Below, in pieces: positions 44,615 to 52,960 of a DNA stretch of 55,167 nt. Origin of the DNA: Abditibacterium sp. (GTDB lineage Bacteria; Armatimonadota; Abditibacteriia; Abditibacteriales; Abditibacteriaceae); contig JAUJNG010000027.1 in NCBI GenBank assembly GCA_030448265.1, forward strand, positions 1 to 55,167, in the 5' to 3' direction. The notes beneath the pieces were generated by a model. That model was not told the origin of the DNA and did not search any database. It worked only from the letters and a program-made list of their open reading frames with translations. A program made the position numbers and the translations under genes. Positions within the stretch are counted from its first letter, which is position 1. Each line of letters opens with the position of its first letter.

Positions 44615-46915
44615 CTACCCGCCAATCGCGACAATTTCGTTCATCGCCTGCTGCGCCTGCACCAGTTTCCAGAAACTGCCGCGTTTGGCGAGCAGTTCGT
44701 CGTGGGTGCCGCTTTCCACCACGCGCCCGCCTTCCACCACGACCAAACGATCGGCGTTTCGCAGCGTGGAAAGGCGGTGGGCAATCGCAAACGTAGTGCG
44801 GCCCTTGACCAGATTGTGCAGCGCGCTTTGAATCGCGCTTTCGGTCTGGGTATCGACTGAGGCCGTCGCTTCGTCCAGAATCAAGATGCGCGGGTTGTGC
44901 AAAATCGCGCGCGCTATCGCGATGCGCTGGCGCTCGCCGCCGCTTAACCTTGTGCCGCGTTCGCCCACGAGGGTATCGTAGCCGTCGGCGAAATTGATGA
45001 TGAAATCGTGCGCGAAGGCGGCTTTGGCGGCTTCCATCACTTCGGCGGGACTGGCATTGGGGCGACCGTAGGAGATGTTGTCGTAAATCGTGCCGTGAAA
45101 CAGATAACTTTCCTGCAAAACCACGCCGATCTGCTCGCGCAGGTCGGAGCGCTTGATGTCGCGGATGTCGATGCCGTCAATCAAAAGCGCGCCTTCAGTC
45201 ACATCGTAAAAACGCAGCAGCAAGTTAATTAAAGTCGATTTTCCGGCTCCCGAATGACCGACCAGACCGATCATTTCGCCTGGCTCGACCACCAGATCGA
45301 CTTCTTTTAAAACCGGACGGTGCTTTTCGTAGCCGAAACTCACGTTTTGAAACTCGACGCGGCCTTCGATGCGCTCAATCGAAACCGACTGCGCGGCTTC
45401 GACCACTTCCGGCTCGGTGTCGAGAACTTCGAAAACGCGCTCGGCGGCGGTCATGGAGCGCGTCACGGCGTTGACCTGGCGCGTGAGCTGTTGAATCGGC
45501 GCGTAAAGCCGGCCCAGCGAGCCGGTGAAGAGAATCAGGGTGCCGAACATCAATTCGCCGCGCAGCACCATGTTGCCGCCAAATCCCCACACGATGGGCA
45601 TCCCCAGCCCCATGATGAAGCCCATGATCGGATAAAACGCCGCCGCTTTGGTTTCGACTCCCATTGTGGCATCGCGCAGACTCGCCGAGCGCGACACGAA
45701 ACGACCCACTTCGCGGTCTTCGGCGCCAAAAGCGCGCACCACGCGCACGCCGCCCAGGGCATCGGCCAGGCGCGCTCCCAGGCTGGAGTTCTGATGCCAC
45801 ACGCGCTGCCACAACTTGCGAAGGCCGCGCCAGTAGTGCTGGGTGCCGATCACCACGAGCGGCACGGGCAGCAGCACCAGAAAGCCCAGAAACGGCGAAT
45901 TCCATAAAAGAATCGTGATCACGCACAGGATGGTGAGCGTGGAAATGATGGTGCTTTCGGCGGTGTCGAGCAGGAAGTTTTGCAGGGCGCCGACATCGTT
46001 TTGCACGCGGCTCATCACGGCGCCGACTTCGCGTTTGTCGTAGTAGGAGACCGAAAGGCGCTGCAAATGGGTGTAAAGCTGGGCGCGGATGTCGTGCAAC
46101 ACGGCGGAGCCGAGATAGGCCGCGACGCGCCCGCGAATGGTGTCGGCGATGCTCGAAGCCACCATGGAGAGCAAAATCACGCCCACGATTTGCGCCAGCA
46201 GCAGCCGCGAAGCGCCGTTTTGCGAGGCGATGAGCGCCGCGTCCGCGCCCGTCTGCACGGCGGGCGGGAAAACCTTATCGACCAGGGTTTTGGTGGCCAG
46301 AAGCGGCACGAACGAAAGCGCGACCGAGCCGATGTTGAGCAAAAGCGAGAGCAGGGCCAGCCATTTGTAGGGCAGCAAGTAACCGTAGAGCCGTTTGAGC
46401 GCGCCCAGACGGTCAACGCAAAACGAGCAGACGGTGGTCTCCCAGGGCAGAGGCCGCCCGCATTTGGGGCATTCGCGGCGCTTCCATTTGGAGTCGTCGC
46501 GCTCGTCGGGAACTTCGCCGTGCTGCCGCAGATGTTCGATCTGGGTGGCGAGGTGCGACAGTTCGCGCGCTTTGGAACCCGTCCCGCGCAGAATTTCGAT
46601 GTTTTTCTCGCCCTCGCGCGTTTTGAGGCGAATTTCCAGGCTGGAGGCGCCCGCCAAGCCGCGCGATTCGATTTTGGCGATGTCGGCAAGCGGCGTTTCG
46701 CGCTCGATTTTAGCGCTGCCGTTGTTGGAAACCACGACCAGTTTTTCGGGCGTGGCGACTAAAAATCGCTCTCCGAACTGGCCGTTGGAATCGAGATCGG
46801 TCTGAAGTTGCAGCACGGCATCGCCATCGACGCCGATTTTGAGCAGTTCGGCGCTGACGGCTGCGGGAAGAGGCTTGAGGTAGGGAGAATCTAAGGACGG
46901 GGAAGAATCGGGCAT
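44615..46915 (-). CDS. ABC exporter with N-terminal PH-like and zinc-ribbon parts
   Basis: The 766-residue protein is a half-size ABC exporter: six helices at about 175-480 and an ATPase domain at about 500-750 with GHSGAGKST, LSGGERQR and ILDEATASVD. Its N-terminus is unusual. Residues 30-130 resemble a PH-like domain (GERFLVATPEKLVVVSN), followed by a zinc ribbon CPKC...CSFC (Cys149, 152, 163, 166). As I recall, exporters with this extension accompany DUF1854 proteins in cyanophycin-linked clusters, and a DUF1854 gene lies downstream here. ATG 46915 is chosen over TTG 46969 although neither has a clear ribosome-binding site. The substrate is unknown. Confidence 0.9.
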   Translation of the reverse strand: MPDSSPSLDSPYLKPLPAAVSAELLKIGVDGDAVLQLQTDLDSNGQFGERFLVATPEKLVVVSNNGSAKIERETPLADIAKIESRGLAGASSLEIRLKTREGEKNIEILRGTGSKARELSHLATQIEHLRQHGEVPDERDDSKWKRRECPKCGRPLPWETTVCSFCVDRLGALKRLYGYLLPYKWLALLSLLLNIGSVALSFVPLLATKTLVDKVFPPAVQTGADAALIASQNGASRLLLAQIVGVILLSMVASSIADTIRGRVAAYLGSAVLHDIRAQLYTHLQRLSVSYYDKREVGAVMSRVQNDVGALQNFLLDTAESTIISTLTILCVITILLWNSPFLGFLVLLPVPLVVIGTQHYWRGLRKLWQRVWHQNSSLGARLADALGGVRVVRAFGAEDREVGRFVSRSASLRDATMGVETKAAAFYPIMGFIMGLGMPIVWGFGGNMVLRGELMFGTLILFTGSLGRLYAPIQQLTRQVNAVTRSMTAAERVFEVLDTEPEVVEAAQSVSIERIEGRVEFQNVSFGYEKHRPVLKEVDLVVEPGEMIGLVGHSGAGKSTLINLLLRFYDVTEGALLIDGIDIRDIKRSDLREQIGVVLQESYLFHGTIYDNISYGRPNASPAEVMEAAKAAFAHDFIINFADGYDTLVGERGTRLSGGERQRIAIARAILHNPRILILDEATASVDTQTESAIQSALHNLVKGRTTFAIAHRLSTLRNADRLVVVEGGRVVESGTHDELLAKRGSFWKLVQAQQAMNEIVAIGG

Positions 46916-47027
46916 AAAAGGTGATTTGGGTATAGCAGCGCGAGCCGCAAGGTAAAATGTGACTTTCAAGCCACGTCTGGCAAGTTGAAGCGGCTCCCTT
47001 GGATTACAAAAGAGTTGCGAAGAGTTT

Positions 47028-47240
47028 TAACCTCCCCCGTCCCCGCCTTCGTAACGGATGGTGCGGGTTGGTGATTTCAACACAGAGAACACGGAGAGAC
47101 AGAGGGAAACAGAGGGGATTTGGCGGTTTTCGAGACCAAAATTTCTCTCAAATCTCTGTAAACCTCTGTCCCTCCGTGTTCTCTGTGTTGAAATTACTAA
47201 ACCGCACCGTCCGTTACGAAGGCGGGGGCGGGGGAGGTTA
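47028..47240. repeat. Long inverted repeat family D with ~78-base arms
   Basis: Arms at about 47028-47106 and 47163-47240 are reverse complements with few mismatches. They run from TAACCTCCCCCG through CCTTCGTAACGGATGG to a CACAGAGAACACGGAGAGAC tract. It fills most of the 422-base gap between the divergent ABC exporter and NtrC-type genes. The ACAGAGA-rich tract resembles the repeat at 53941-54028. Confidence 0.93.
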
Positions 47241-47337
47241 AGCACGTCGCACCATAAAGCAAATGGCAAGGTTTTTACAACCACGACACTCTCGCTTGCT
47301 AAAATAAGCCTGACATCTGTTTATCGGCCCTGATTCC

Positions 47338-48678
47338 ATGCCCCAATCCAGCGTTTTAGTCATCGACGACGAGAAAAAACTCGCCCAGCTTTTTGTCGAG
47401 ATCCTCGAAAACGAGGGTCTCACCGTTCACGTCGCCAACAAAGGCGGCGACGGCCTCGCCAAATTGGACGAACTCGGCGAGGAAGTCGGCATGGTCTTCA
47501 CCGACATGAAACTGCCCGACATGACCGGCAACGACGTCCTGCGCGAAATCAAAAAGCGCCGCGAAGAATTGCCGGTCGTGGTCGTGACCGGTTTCGCCAC
47601 CAAAGACGGCGCCGTCGAAGCGATGCGTCTGGGCGCCTACGACTACCTCTCCAAACCCTTCAACATCGCCGAAGTCTCGCTCATCGCGCAGCGCGCCCTG
47701 GAACGCTCGCGGTTGATTGACGAAAACCGTTATTTGCAAAGCGAGCTGATGAGCCGCTATAAATTCGAGACCATCATCGGCGACAGCGAACAGATGCAGA
47801 CGGCTTATGTGATGGCCGCCAAAGTCGCCAAGCAAAACGTGACGGTTCTCATCACCGGCGAAAGCGGGACGGGCAAGGAAGTGCTGGCGCGCGCCATCCA
47901 TTATCAGAGCGCGCGCGGCGATAAACCCTTCGTCAAAGTCAACTGCGCGGCGCTGCCCGAACATCTTCTGGAAGACGAGCTTTTCGGCCACGAAAAAGGC
48001 GCCTTCACCGACGCCTCGGCGCAGCGCATCGGGCGCTTCGAGTGGGCGCATCAGGGCACGCTGTTTCTCGATGAAATCGGCGAAATCGCGCCCAGCGTGC
48101 AGGTCAAACTTTTGCGCGTGCTTCAGGAGCGCGAATTCGAGCGCATCGGCAGTTCGAAAACCATCAAAGTCGATGTCCGCATCGTGGCCGCGACCAACCG
48201 CGATTTAGGTCGCGCCATCGCCGAGGGCACGTTTCGCGAGGATTTGTTTTACCGGCTCAACGTCGTTCCCATCGAACTGCCGCCTCTGCGCGACCGCCCT
48301 GGCGATATGCCCTATCTGGTGAATCATTTCCTGAAAAAATACGGCGAGGAAACCGGACGCCGCGACATGAAAGTGACCAACGAAGCGATGGCCTGTCTCA
48401 AAGCGCACAATTGGAAGGGCAACATCCGCGAGTTGGAAAACTCCATTGAGCGCGCCATGATTCTGGCCGAAGGCGACGAAATCGGGCCGCGCCATCTGCT
48501 GCTGGGCGGCGCGCTCAACGCGGGCAACACTTATATGCCCAACATCGCCGTTCCCAAGGCGATTCCCACGCTCGCCGAAGTGGTGAAAATGGCGCTCGAT
48601 AAGTGCGACGGCGACGAAAAAGAAGCCGCTAAACTGTTGGATTGCGATGTGAAAATGGTGCGCGGTTTTAAGTTGTAA
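47338..48678 (+). CDS. NtrC-type sigma-54 response regulator
   Basis: The 446-residue protein has a receiver domain (phosphoacceptor Asp55 in VFTDMKLPD, Lys in LSKPF), a sigma-54-activating AAA+ domain with Walker A GESGTGKE, GAFTDA loop and FLDEIGE Walker B, and a short C-terminal helix-turn-helix. The last region (MALDKCDGDEKEAAKLLDCDVKMVRGFKL) is a diverged Fis-type helix-turn-helix: it keeps the AAKLL helix but lacks the usual GISRxTLxxKL. DNA binding may therefore be altered. No histidine kinase is nearby and I saw no convincing sigma-54 promoter. A terminator follows the stop. Confidence 0.95.
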   Translation: MPQSSVLVIDDEKKLAQLFVEILENEGLTVHVANKGGDGLAKLDELGEEVGMVFTDMKLPDMTGNDVLREIKKRREELPVVVVTGFATKDGAVEAMRLGAYDYLSKPFNIAEVSLIAQRALERSRLIDENRYLQSELMSRYKFETIIGDSEQMQTAYVMAAKVAKQNVTVLITGESGTGKEVLARAIHYQSARGDKPFVKVNCAALPEHLLEDELFGHEKGAFTDASAQRIGRFEWAHQGTLFLDEIGEIAPSVQVKLLRVLQEREFERIGSSKTIKVDVRIVAATNRDLGRAIAEGTFREDLFYRLNVVPIELPPLRDRPGDMPYLVNHFLKKYGEETGRRDMKVTNEAMACLKAHNWKGNIRELENSIERAMILAEGDEIGPRHLLLGGALNAGNTYMPNIAVPKAIPTLAEVVKMALDKCDGDEKEAAKLLDCDVKMVRGFKL

Positions 48679-48723
48679 AGCGATTGTTGAGAGCGGTTAT
48701 TGATTCAAATTCCTGGCTTTTTA

Positions 48724-48748
48724 CCGCAAAATAACATTTGCGGTTTTT
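48724..48748 (+). terminator. Rho-independent terminator of NtrC-type gene
   Basis: CCGCAAA (48724-48730) pairs with TTTGCGG (48737-48743) across a 6-base loop and is followed by TTTTT, 45 bases after the stop codon. Confidence 0.85.
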
Positions 48749-48820
48749 GCTCTTCCGTTCTCGCGTGAATGGAACAAACTTCCGGTATTATACCGACAAA
48801 TTTGCGGGTGAATAACATTG

Positions 48821-49384
48821 TTAGCCTGCTGCGCGCGGCGTGGTTGCGTTCGATAAAATCGGATTATGAGTCAAACAATAATTAACGTCCGTCGCTCAAC
48901 TGAAAGTGATGCCACAGCCATTTCTGGTTTATTGAGTGAACTTGGCTATTCGCTCGAAGTCGCTCATGTCAAAAAGAACATCGTGTTGCTGTCTTCAAGT
49001 GCGAGTGACACGGTTCTTGTTGCAGAAGCGGGTTCATCCATCGCTGGCGTCATCAGTTTCCATGTCATGCCGCTTTTTCATGTTGTCGGTAATTTGGGTC
49101 GCATCAGTTCGTTGGTGGTGAGTTCACAGTGGCAGCGGCATGGCGTAGGTAGTAAATTAGTGCAAGCAGCAGAGGACTTTGGTTGGTCACGAGGCTGTCT
49201 CAGAATTGAGGTCACAAGTGGCGACCAGCGCGAAGGCGCACACACGTTTTACCAGAGATTGGGCTACCAGCTCGACGAGAGACGGTTCATAAAGCGTCCA
49301 ACAGCAGGCTAACAAAGCGTTGCACCCGACCGCTTACAGTCCGTTCGTTCCTCACTCCCTTTCAGCGGCGGGTGAACTTGGGCG
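48821..49384 (+). mobile_element. Solitary integron gene cassette
   Basis: The left border is a core site G^TTAGCC (48820-48826). The right border is the GTT of GGGCGTT at 49384-49386, closing an attC-like inverted repeat. One promoterless-looking gene (GNAT) fills the cassette and its stop codon overlaps the attC start. The 12 bases after the left cut (GTTAGCCTGCTG) are the exact reverse complement of the attC inner end (CAGCAGGCTAAC, 49302-49313), as required of a circularised cassette. No integrase, attI or second cassette is visible. The flanking G^TTCTGCC would be a secondary insertion site. Confidence 0.85.
48866..49312 (+). CDS. GNAT-family N-acetyltransferase (cassette gene)
   Basis: The 148-residue protein has the GNAT fold: RRSTESDATAISGLL start, the beta-4 region GNLGRISSLVVSSQWQRHGVGSKLV with the acetyl-CoA pyrophosphate loop QRHGVG, and the closing AHTFYQRLGYQLDERRFIK. 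It transfers an acetyl group from acetyl-CoA to an unknown amine. Cassette-borne GNAT proteins often acetylate antibiotics or toxins, but nothing here fixes the substrate. Base composition is lower in GC than that of neighbouring genes, consistent with transfer. Its stop codon lies within the attC end. Confidence 0.93.
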   Translation: MSQTIINVRRSTESDATAISGLLSELGYSLEVAHVKKNIVLLSSSASDTVLVAEAGSSIAGVISFHVMPLFHVVGNLGRISSLVVSSQWQRHGVGSKLVQAAEDFGWSRGCLRIEVTSGDQREGAHTFYQRLGYQLDERRFIKRPTAG

Positions 49385-49386
49385 TT
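49302..49386. other. attC recombination site
   Basis: An imperfect inverted repeat of about 85 bases runs from GGCTAAC (R''-like) to GGGCGTT (R'-like). Inner pairing arms are GTTGCACCCGACCGC and AGCGGCGGGTGAAC, and extra unpaired bases give the asymmetry typical of folded attC sites. Loss of the RRRY after GTT is explained by insertion next to host sequence. Confidence 0.82.
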
Positions 49387-49405
49387 CTGCCGTCGCGCAA
49401 AAATT

Positions 49406-49848
49406 GGGCAGTGGTCTTATGAGTGGTGATAGTGTAAGCCGTTTTTTCTATGGTAGCAGTCTTATGCGCCGAATGTGGGAGCGAGAAGTTGGTCAAGGAT
49501 GGTTTCACCAGGGCGGGCAAGCAGAGGTATCGGTGCCGCAGTTGTGGTCGTCGCAGCAGCCACAATCCAACCCCGCGCGGCGCTTCTCCCGAAAAGCAGG
49601 CTCTTGTGCTGGCGGCTTTGGCTGTGCCAAACAGGAAGGAGAGACCAACCACATCGAACGCTTCAATCTCACTCTGCGCCAGAGCGTGCCGCGTCTGGTG
49701 AGGAAGACGCTTCCCTTTTCCAAGCGCCACCTCTGGCACGATCGCTTCATCCGACACTTCCTCGTCTCCTACAACATCCGCAAAGCTAAACTCTACCTGC
49801 GACAACTTGCTAAGCACTCAACTGCCACCACGCAGTGAACCACTACCC
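49406..49848 (+). mobile_element. Internally deleted IS1-family element
   Basis: Terminal inverted repeats start GGG(C/T)AGTGGT at 49406 and end at 49848, with about 16 of 23 further bases matching. Between them lie the InsA start and InsB end, but the centre (about 300 bases in a typical IS1) is missing. The element begins 20 bases after the integron attC. No target duplication is evident. Confidence 0.72.
49450..49838 (+). pseudogene. IS1-family transposase remnant (insA/insB deletion)
   Basis: The frame from 49450 encodes the InsA zinc finger (CAECGSEKLVKDGFTRAGKQRYRCRSCGRR). A second frame ending at 49838 encodes the InsB C-terminus with the final catalytic Glu (HIERFNLTLRQ, then RLVRKTLPFSK). 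The remainder of InsA and the first two acidic residues of InsB are gone, with a junction near 49630-49650. It cannot transpose by itself but could be moved in trans if its ends work. Confidence 0.85.
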
Positions 49849-49854
49849 CTTCCT

Positions 49855-49940
49855 CAGTTACACGGTAAAAACCCCGATTTATTCAGTTGCACGGTATTTC
49901 CAGGGGTCAAAAGCGCGTTTTTGCCGTGTAACTGAATAAA
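49855..49940. repeat. Inverted repeat TTTATTCAGTTGCACGG
   Basis: Arms 49878-49894 and 49924-49940 are 17-base reverse complements with one mismatch, and a third related copy (CAGTTACACGGTA) lies at about 49856-49868. No gene is seen between the IS1 remnant and 50133 apart from this. Confidence 0.75.
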
Positions 49941-50132
49941 TTTCACGCTCAGATTCACCCCAAAAGGATTTTGATGTTTTTGAACCTCCTCCCATTTTAG
50001 GGCAATTTTGGTTTCTCTACCGGTTCGCAGAACTACATCGGCGCAGTCAATTCGTCGTGTCGTCGCGGGCGCATTTTTCGCCGCCAAAGTTGGCCCCATC
50101 GACGAGGCGGCAGCGATACTGGAAATTTCTCG

Positions 50133-52814
50133 ATGCAGCACCTCCAAAACACTCACGATCTGCGTTTGCCCAACTGGGGGCCATACACCAAAAAATACAT
50201 CGGCGTGTCCCATCTGGCCGATCCGAAACGGGGCTGGCGCTTCGATTTGAGCCTGTTTCCAGGTTTTTACCGCCGCAAAGTCGATATTCCCAGCGTTTTG
50301 TGGGAATCGGGCTACCATCCCTGGGAAGCCTCGGCGGACTTGAATTATTTTTGTCACCGCCACGAGTTGCAGTGGAAAGACGAGGTTTTTTGCGACATCG
50401 CCTTCGCCAAACCGCCCGCCGCGCGCGATGACAGCGCGCGCTTGTGGCGCTGCGAGTGCGTCAACGCGACTGCCGAGCCGCAAAATATCGTGCTGCATTT
50501 GATGGCGTCGCTGCAAAAACCGCCGATTGTGCCCGCGACGCCCGAATTCCCCCCAAACGCGGTGTGGCTGGACGCGCTCGACTACGAGGAGATGACTTTC
50601 GCCCAGTTTCGCGCGCTGGATTATCTGGTGCCCGACTTATTGCTGCGCGGCGAGGTGCGCGGGGGTGGATTCGTGGGCGGAAGCGGACTGGGCAAAGGAT
50701 TTGGCGCGGCGGCGGGCGATCAGGCCGTTTATCAGTTTCATCTCGAAAAATCGCTCGACGCGGCGACTTTGCTGCTTCGTTTTCGCGCGCCGCAGGGCAA
50801 AACGACCCGCTTGCAGTTGCGCGGAGGCGTCGAAAACGAAGTGACGCTGCGCGGCGCTGGCGATTTCGCGGTTCACGCTCTGGAAATTGGACGCCTCGAA
50901 AGTGGTTCTCACCGTCTCGAAATCGCCTCTCTCGGCGGCGATGAAATCGAATTGGATGGTTTCGTGGTTTGCGAATCCGGCGCGGTGCGCGAAGTGCGTT
51001 TTGAGCTGCGCGGCGAGAGTTCTCATCCGACACTCAGCGCCGGTTCGGTTCCCAACAGCCTGATTCTGCAATATCCAGGCTTGAAGGCGTGTTACGGTTT
51101 GCGCTGGGGCTTCGACAGCTTCCAGATTCGAGAATTTCACTGCGACGACCTCGATATTTTGATGCGCCATCAAGTCCACAAACACACCACCAAAGTTTTC
51201 CAGGGCGAGGGCGAGGGCCATTTCAGCGATGTTTATCTCCATCCGATTCCGCTCGATCCGCACTCCCAAACCTCGATTTACGGCCTGACCTGCGTCGGTT
51301 CGCGCGCCGAAGTCGAAGCGCAGTTGGCGGCGTTCGATGCTTCTCCCGCCGTTTGCGAGGCGCAGTTCGAAAGCGCGCGGGCGAGCATCGCGGCGCCGTC
51401 TTTCGGGGCGGAAGGCGAAAAATATGAGTTCTCTCAGGCGCGAATGCGCGCCACGCTGCTTTGCAACGTGGTTTATCCGGCTTACGCGCGGCGCTCGCAC
51501 ATCCGCCACAGCACGCCAGGGCGCTGGTGGGATTCGCTTTACACCTGGGATTCCGGTTTTATTGGTTTGGGGCTGCTCGAATTGGATGCGCAGCGCGCTG
51601 TCGATTGCCTCAATGCCTACATGACCGAGCCAGGTGATCCGCACGCCGCCTACGCTCATCACGGCTCACCGGTGCCGGTGCAGCATTATTTGTTCTTGGA
51701 ACTGTGGAATCGCACCCAGTCGCGTGAGCAATTAGAGCATTTTTACCCGCGTTTGAAGGGGTTTTATGAGTTTCTCGCGGGCCGCGACGTGCGTTCGCGG
51801 ACGCGAAAATTCGCTTCCAATCTCTTGCAAACCTGGGACTATTTTTACAATTCGGGCGGCTGGGACGATTACCCGCCGCAAGTCCACGTTCACGACCAGA
51901 AGTTGGAAGAATCGGTGACGCCGGTGACGACGACGGCTCACGTCCTTCGCGCCGCCAAAATTTTGCGCCTCGCCGCGCTGCAACTTGGCGAGATCGGCGA
52001 CGCGGAAGAGTATGCGGCGGACATCGACCAATTTCGCGCCGCGCTCGCGCCGGCCTGGGACGAGGACGCGGGCTATTTTAGCTACGTTCGCCACGATGAA
52101 AACGGCCAATTCGAAGGCATTTTGCGTCACCAAAGCGGCGCCAATTTCAATATGGGACTCGACGGCGCTTCGCCCCTGATCGCGGGCGTTTGTTCAACGG
52201 AGCAGCAAAAACGGCTCGTGGCTCATCTTTTCAGCGAGCGCGAATTGTGGACGCCGATTGGACTTTCGACGGTCGATCAAAGCGCGCCCTACTATCGCAA
52301 AGACGGCTACTGGAACGGCGCCGTCTGGATGCCGCACCAGTGGTTCTACTGGAAAACGCTGCTCGATCTCGGTGAGGGAGCGCGCGCCGAGCAAATCGCG
52401 CGCACCGGACTGGAAACCTGGCGTGCCGAAGTCGATGCGTCCTACGGTTGTTTCGAGCATTTCATCGTGCAAAGCGGGCGCGGCGCGGGCTGGCACCAGT
52501 TCGGAGGATTGTCCGCGCCGGTGCTGGGTTGGTTCGCGTCGTATTTCACGCCTGGCACGCTGACGGGCGGATTGGATGTCTGGGTCGGCGCGCGCGAGTG
52601 GAGCGCCGATTTTTCCTCGCTGCGCGCGGGGATAACTCAGGCGGGCGAGGCGCCGCGCGACTTCGATTTCGTGGCGGTGATGAATCCCGCGTTCGAATAT
52701 CGCGCGCGCTGGGACGGGGAAAATGTCGAAACGGCTTGGCTCGCGTCGGGCGCGCTGCAAATTCACTGTGATGGCAGATCGCCTTCGGGTGAGTTGCTTG
52801 TTGAACGAGTCTGA
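50133..52814 (+). CDS. GH63-like (alpha/alpha)6 glycoside hydrolase
   Basis: The 893-residue protein has a beta-sandwich N-terminal half (about 1-440) and an (alpha/alpha)6 barrel (about 450-830) of the mannosylglycerate hydrolase/GH63 type. Barrel motifs include SLYTWDSGFIGLG, with an Asp near 474, SGGWDDYPP near 576, and YWNGAVWMPHQWFYW. There is no signal peptide, so it likely acts inside the cell on an oligosaccharide or glycoside such as mannosylglycerate. ATG 50133 is the first start that precedes the family block LPNWGPYTKKYIGVSHL. The upstream gap is the IS1/cassette island, so its promoter may be recent. Confidence 0.86.
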   Translation: MQHLQNTHDLRLPNWGPYTKKYIGVSHLADPKRGWRFDLSLFPGFYRRKVDIPSVLWESGYHPWEASADLNYFCHRHELQWKDEVFCDIAFAKPPAARDDSARLWRCECVNATAEPQNIVLHLMASLQKPPIVPATPEFPPNAVWLDALDYEEMTFAQFRALDYLVPDLLLRGEVRGGGFVGGSGLGKGFGAAAGDQAVYQFHLEKSLDAATLLLRFRAPQGKTTRLQLRGGVENEVTLRGAGDFAVHALEIGRLESGSHRLEIASLGGDEIELDGFVVCESGAVREVRFELRGESSHPTLSAGSVPNSLILQYPGLKACYGLRWGFDSFQIREFHCDDLDILMRHQVHKHTTKVFQGEGEGHFSDVYLHPIPLDPHSQTSIYGLTCVGSRAEVEAQLAAFDASPAVCEAQFESARASIAAPSFGAEGEKYEFSQARMRATLLCNVVYPAYARRSHIRHSTPGRWWDSLYTWDSGFIGLGLLELDAQRAVDCLNAYMTEPGDPHAAYAHHGSPVPVQHYLFLELWNRTQSREQLEHFYPRLKGFYEFLAGRDVRSRTRKFASNLLQTWDYFYNSGGWDDYPPQVHVHDQKLEESVTPVTTTAHVLRAAKILRLAALQLGEIGDAEEYAADIDQFRAALAPAWDEDAGYFSYVRHDENGQFEGILRHQSGANFNMGLDGASPLIAGVCSTEQQKRLVAHLFSERELWTPIGLSTVDQSAPYYRKDGYWNGAVWMPHQWFYWKTLLDLGEGARAEQIARTGLETWRAEVDASYGCFEHFIVQSGRGAGWHQFGGLSAPVLGWFASYFTPGTLTGGLDVWVGAREWSADFSSLRAGITQAGEAPRDFDFVAVMNPAFEYRARWDGENVETAWLASGALQIHCDGRSPSGELLVERV

Positions 52815-52960
52815 GAGTGTCGCTCGACTAAAGTCGGCGCTATGGGCGGCTGCGCCGCTAACTTTCGGCCTGCGCCGAAGCATAGCAGTTTGGTTCCCGC
52901 GAAGGCGGGAAGGGAGCGAACTTGTTCGCCCATAGCGCCGACTTCAGTCGAGCGACACTC
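52815..52960. repeat. Inverted repeat with GAGTGTCGCTCGACTAAAGTCGG arms
   Basis: Arms 52815-52848 and 52927-52960 are 34-base reverse complements with one mismatch. The right end overlaps the stop region of the minus-strand PhyH gene. The CGACTAAAGTCG part is shared with the palindrome between glgA and the GH13 gene. Confidence 0.9.
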
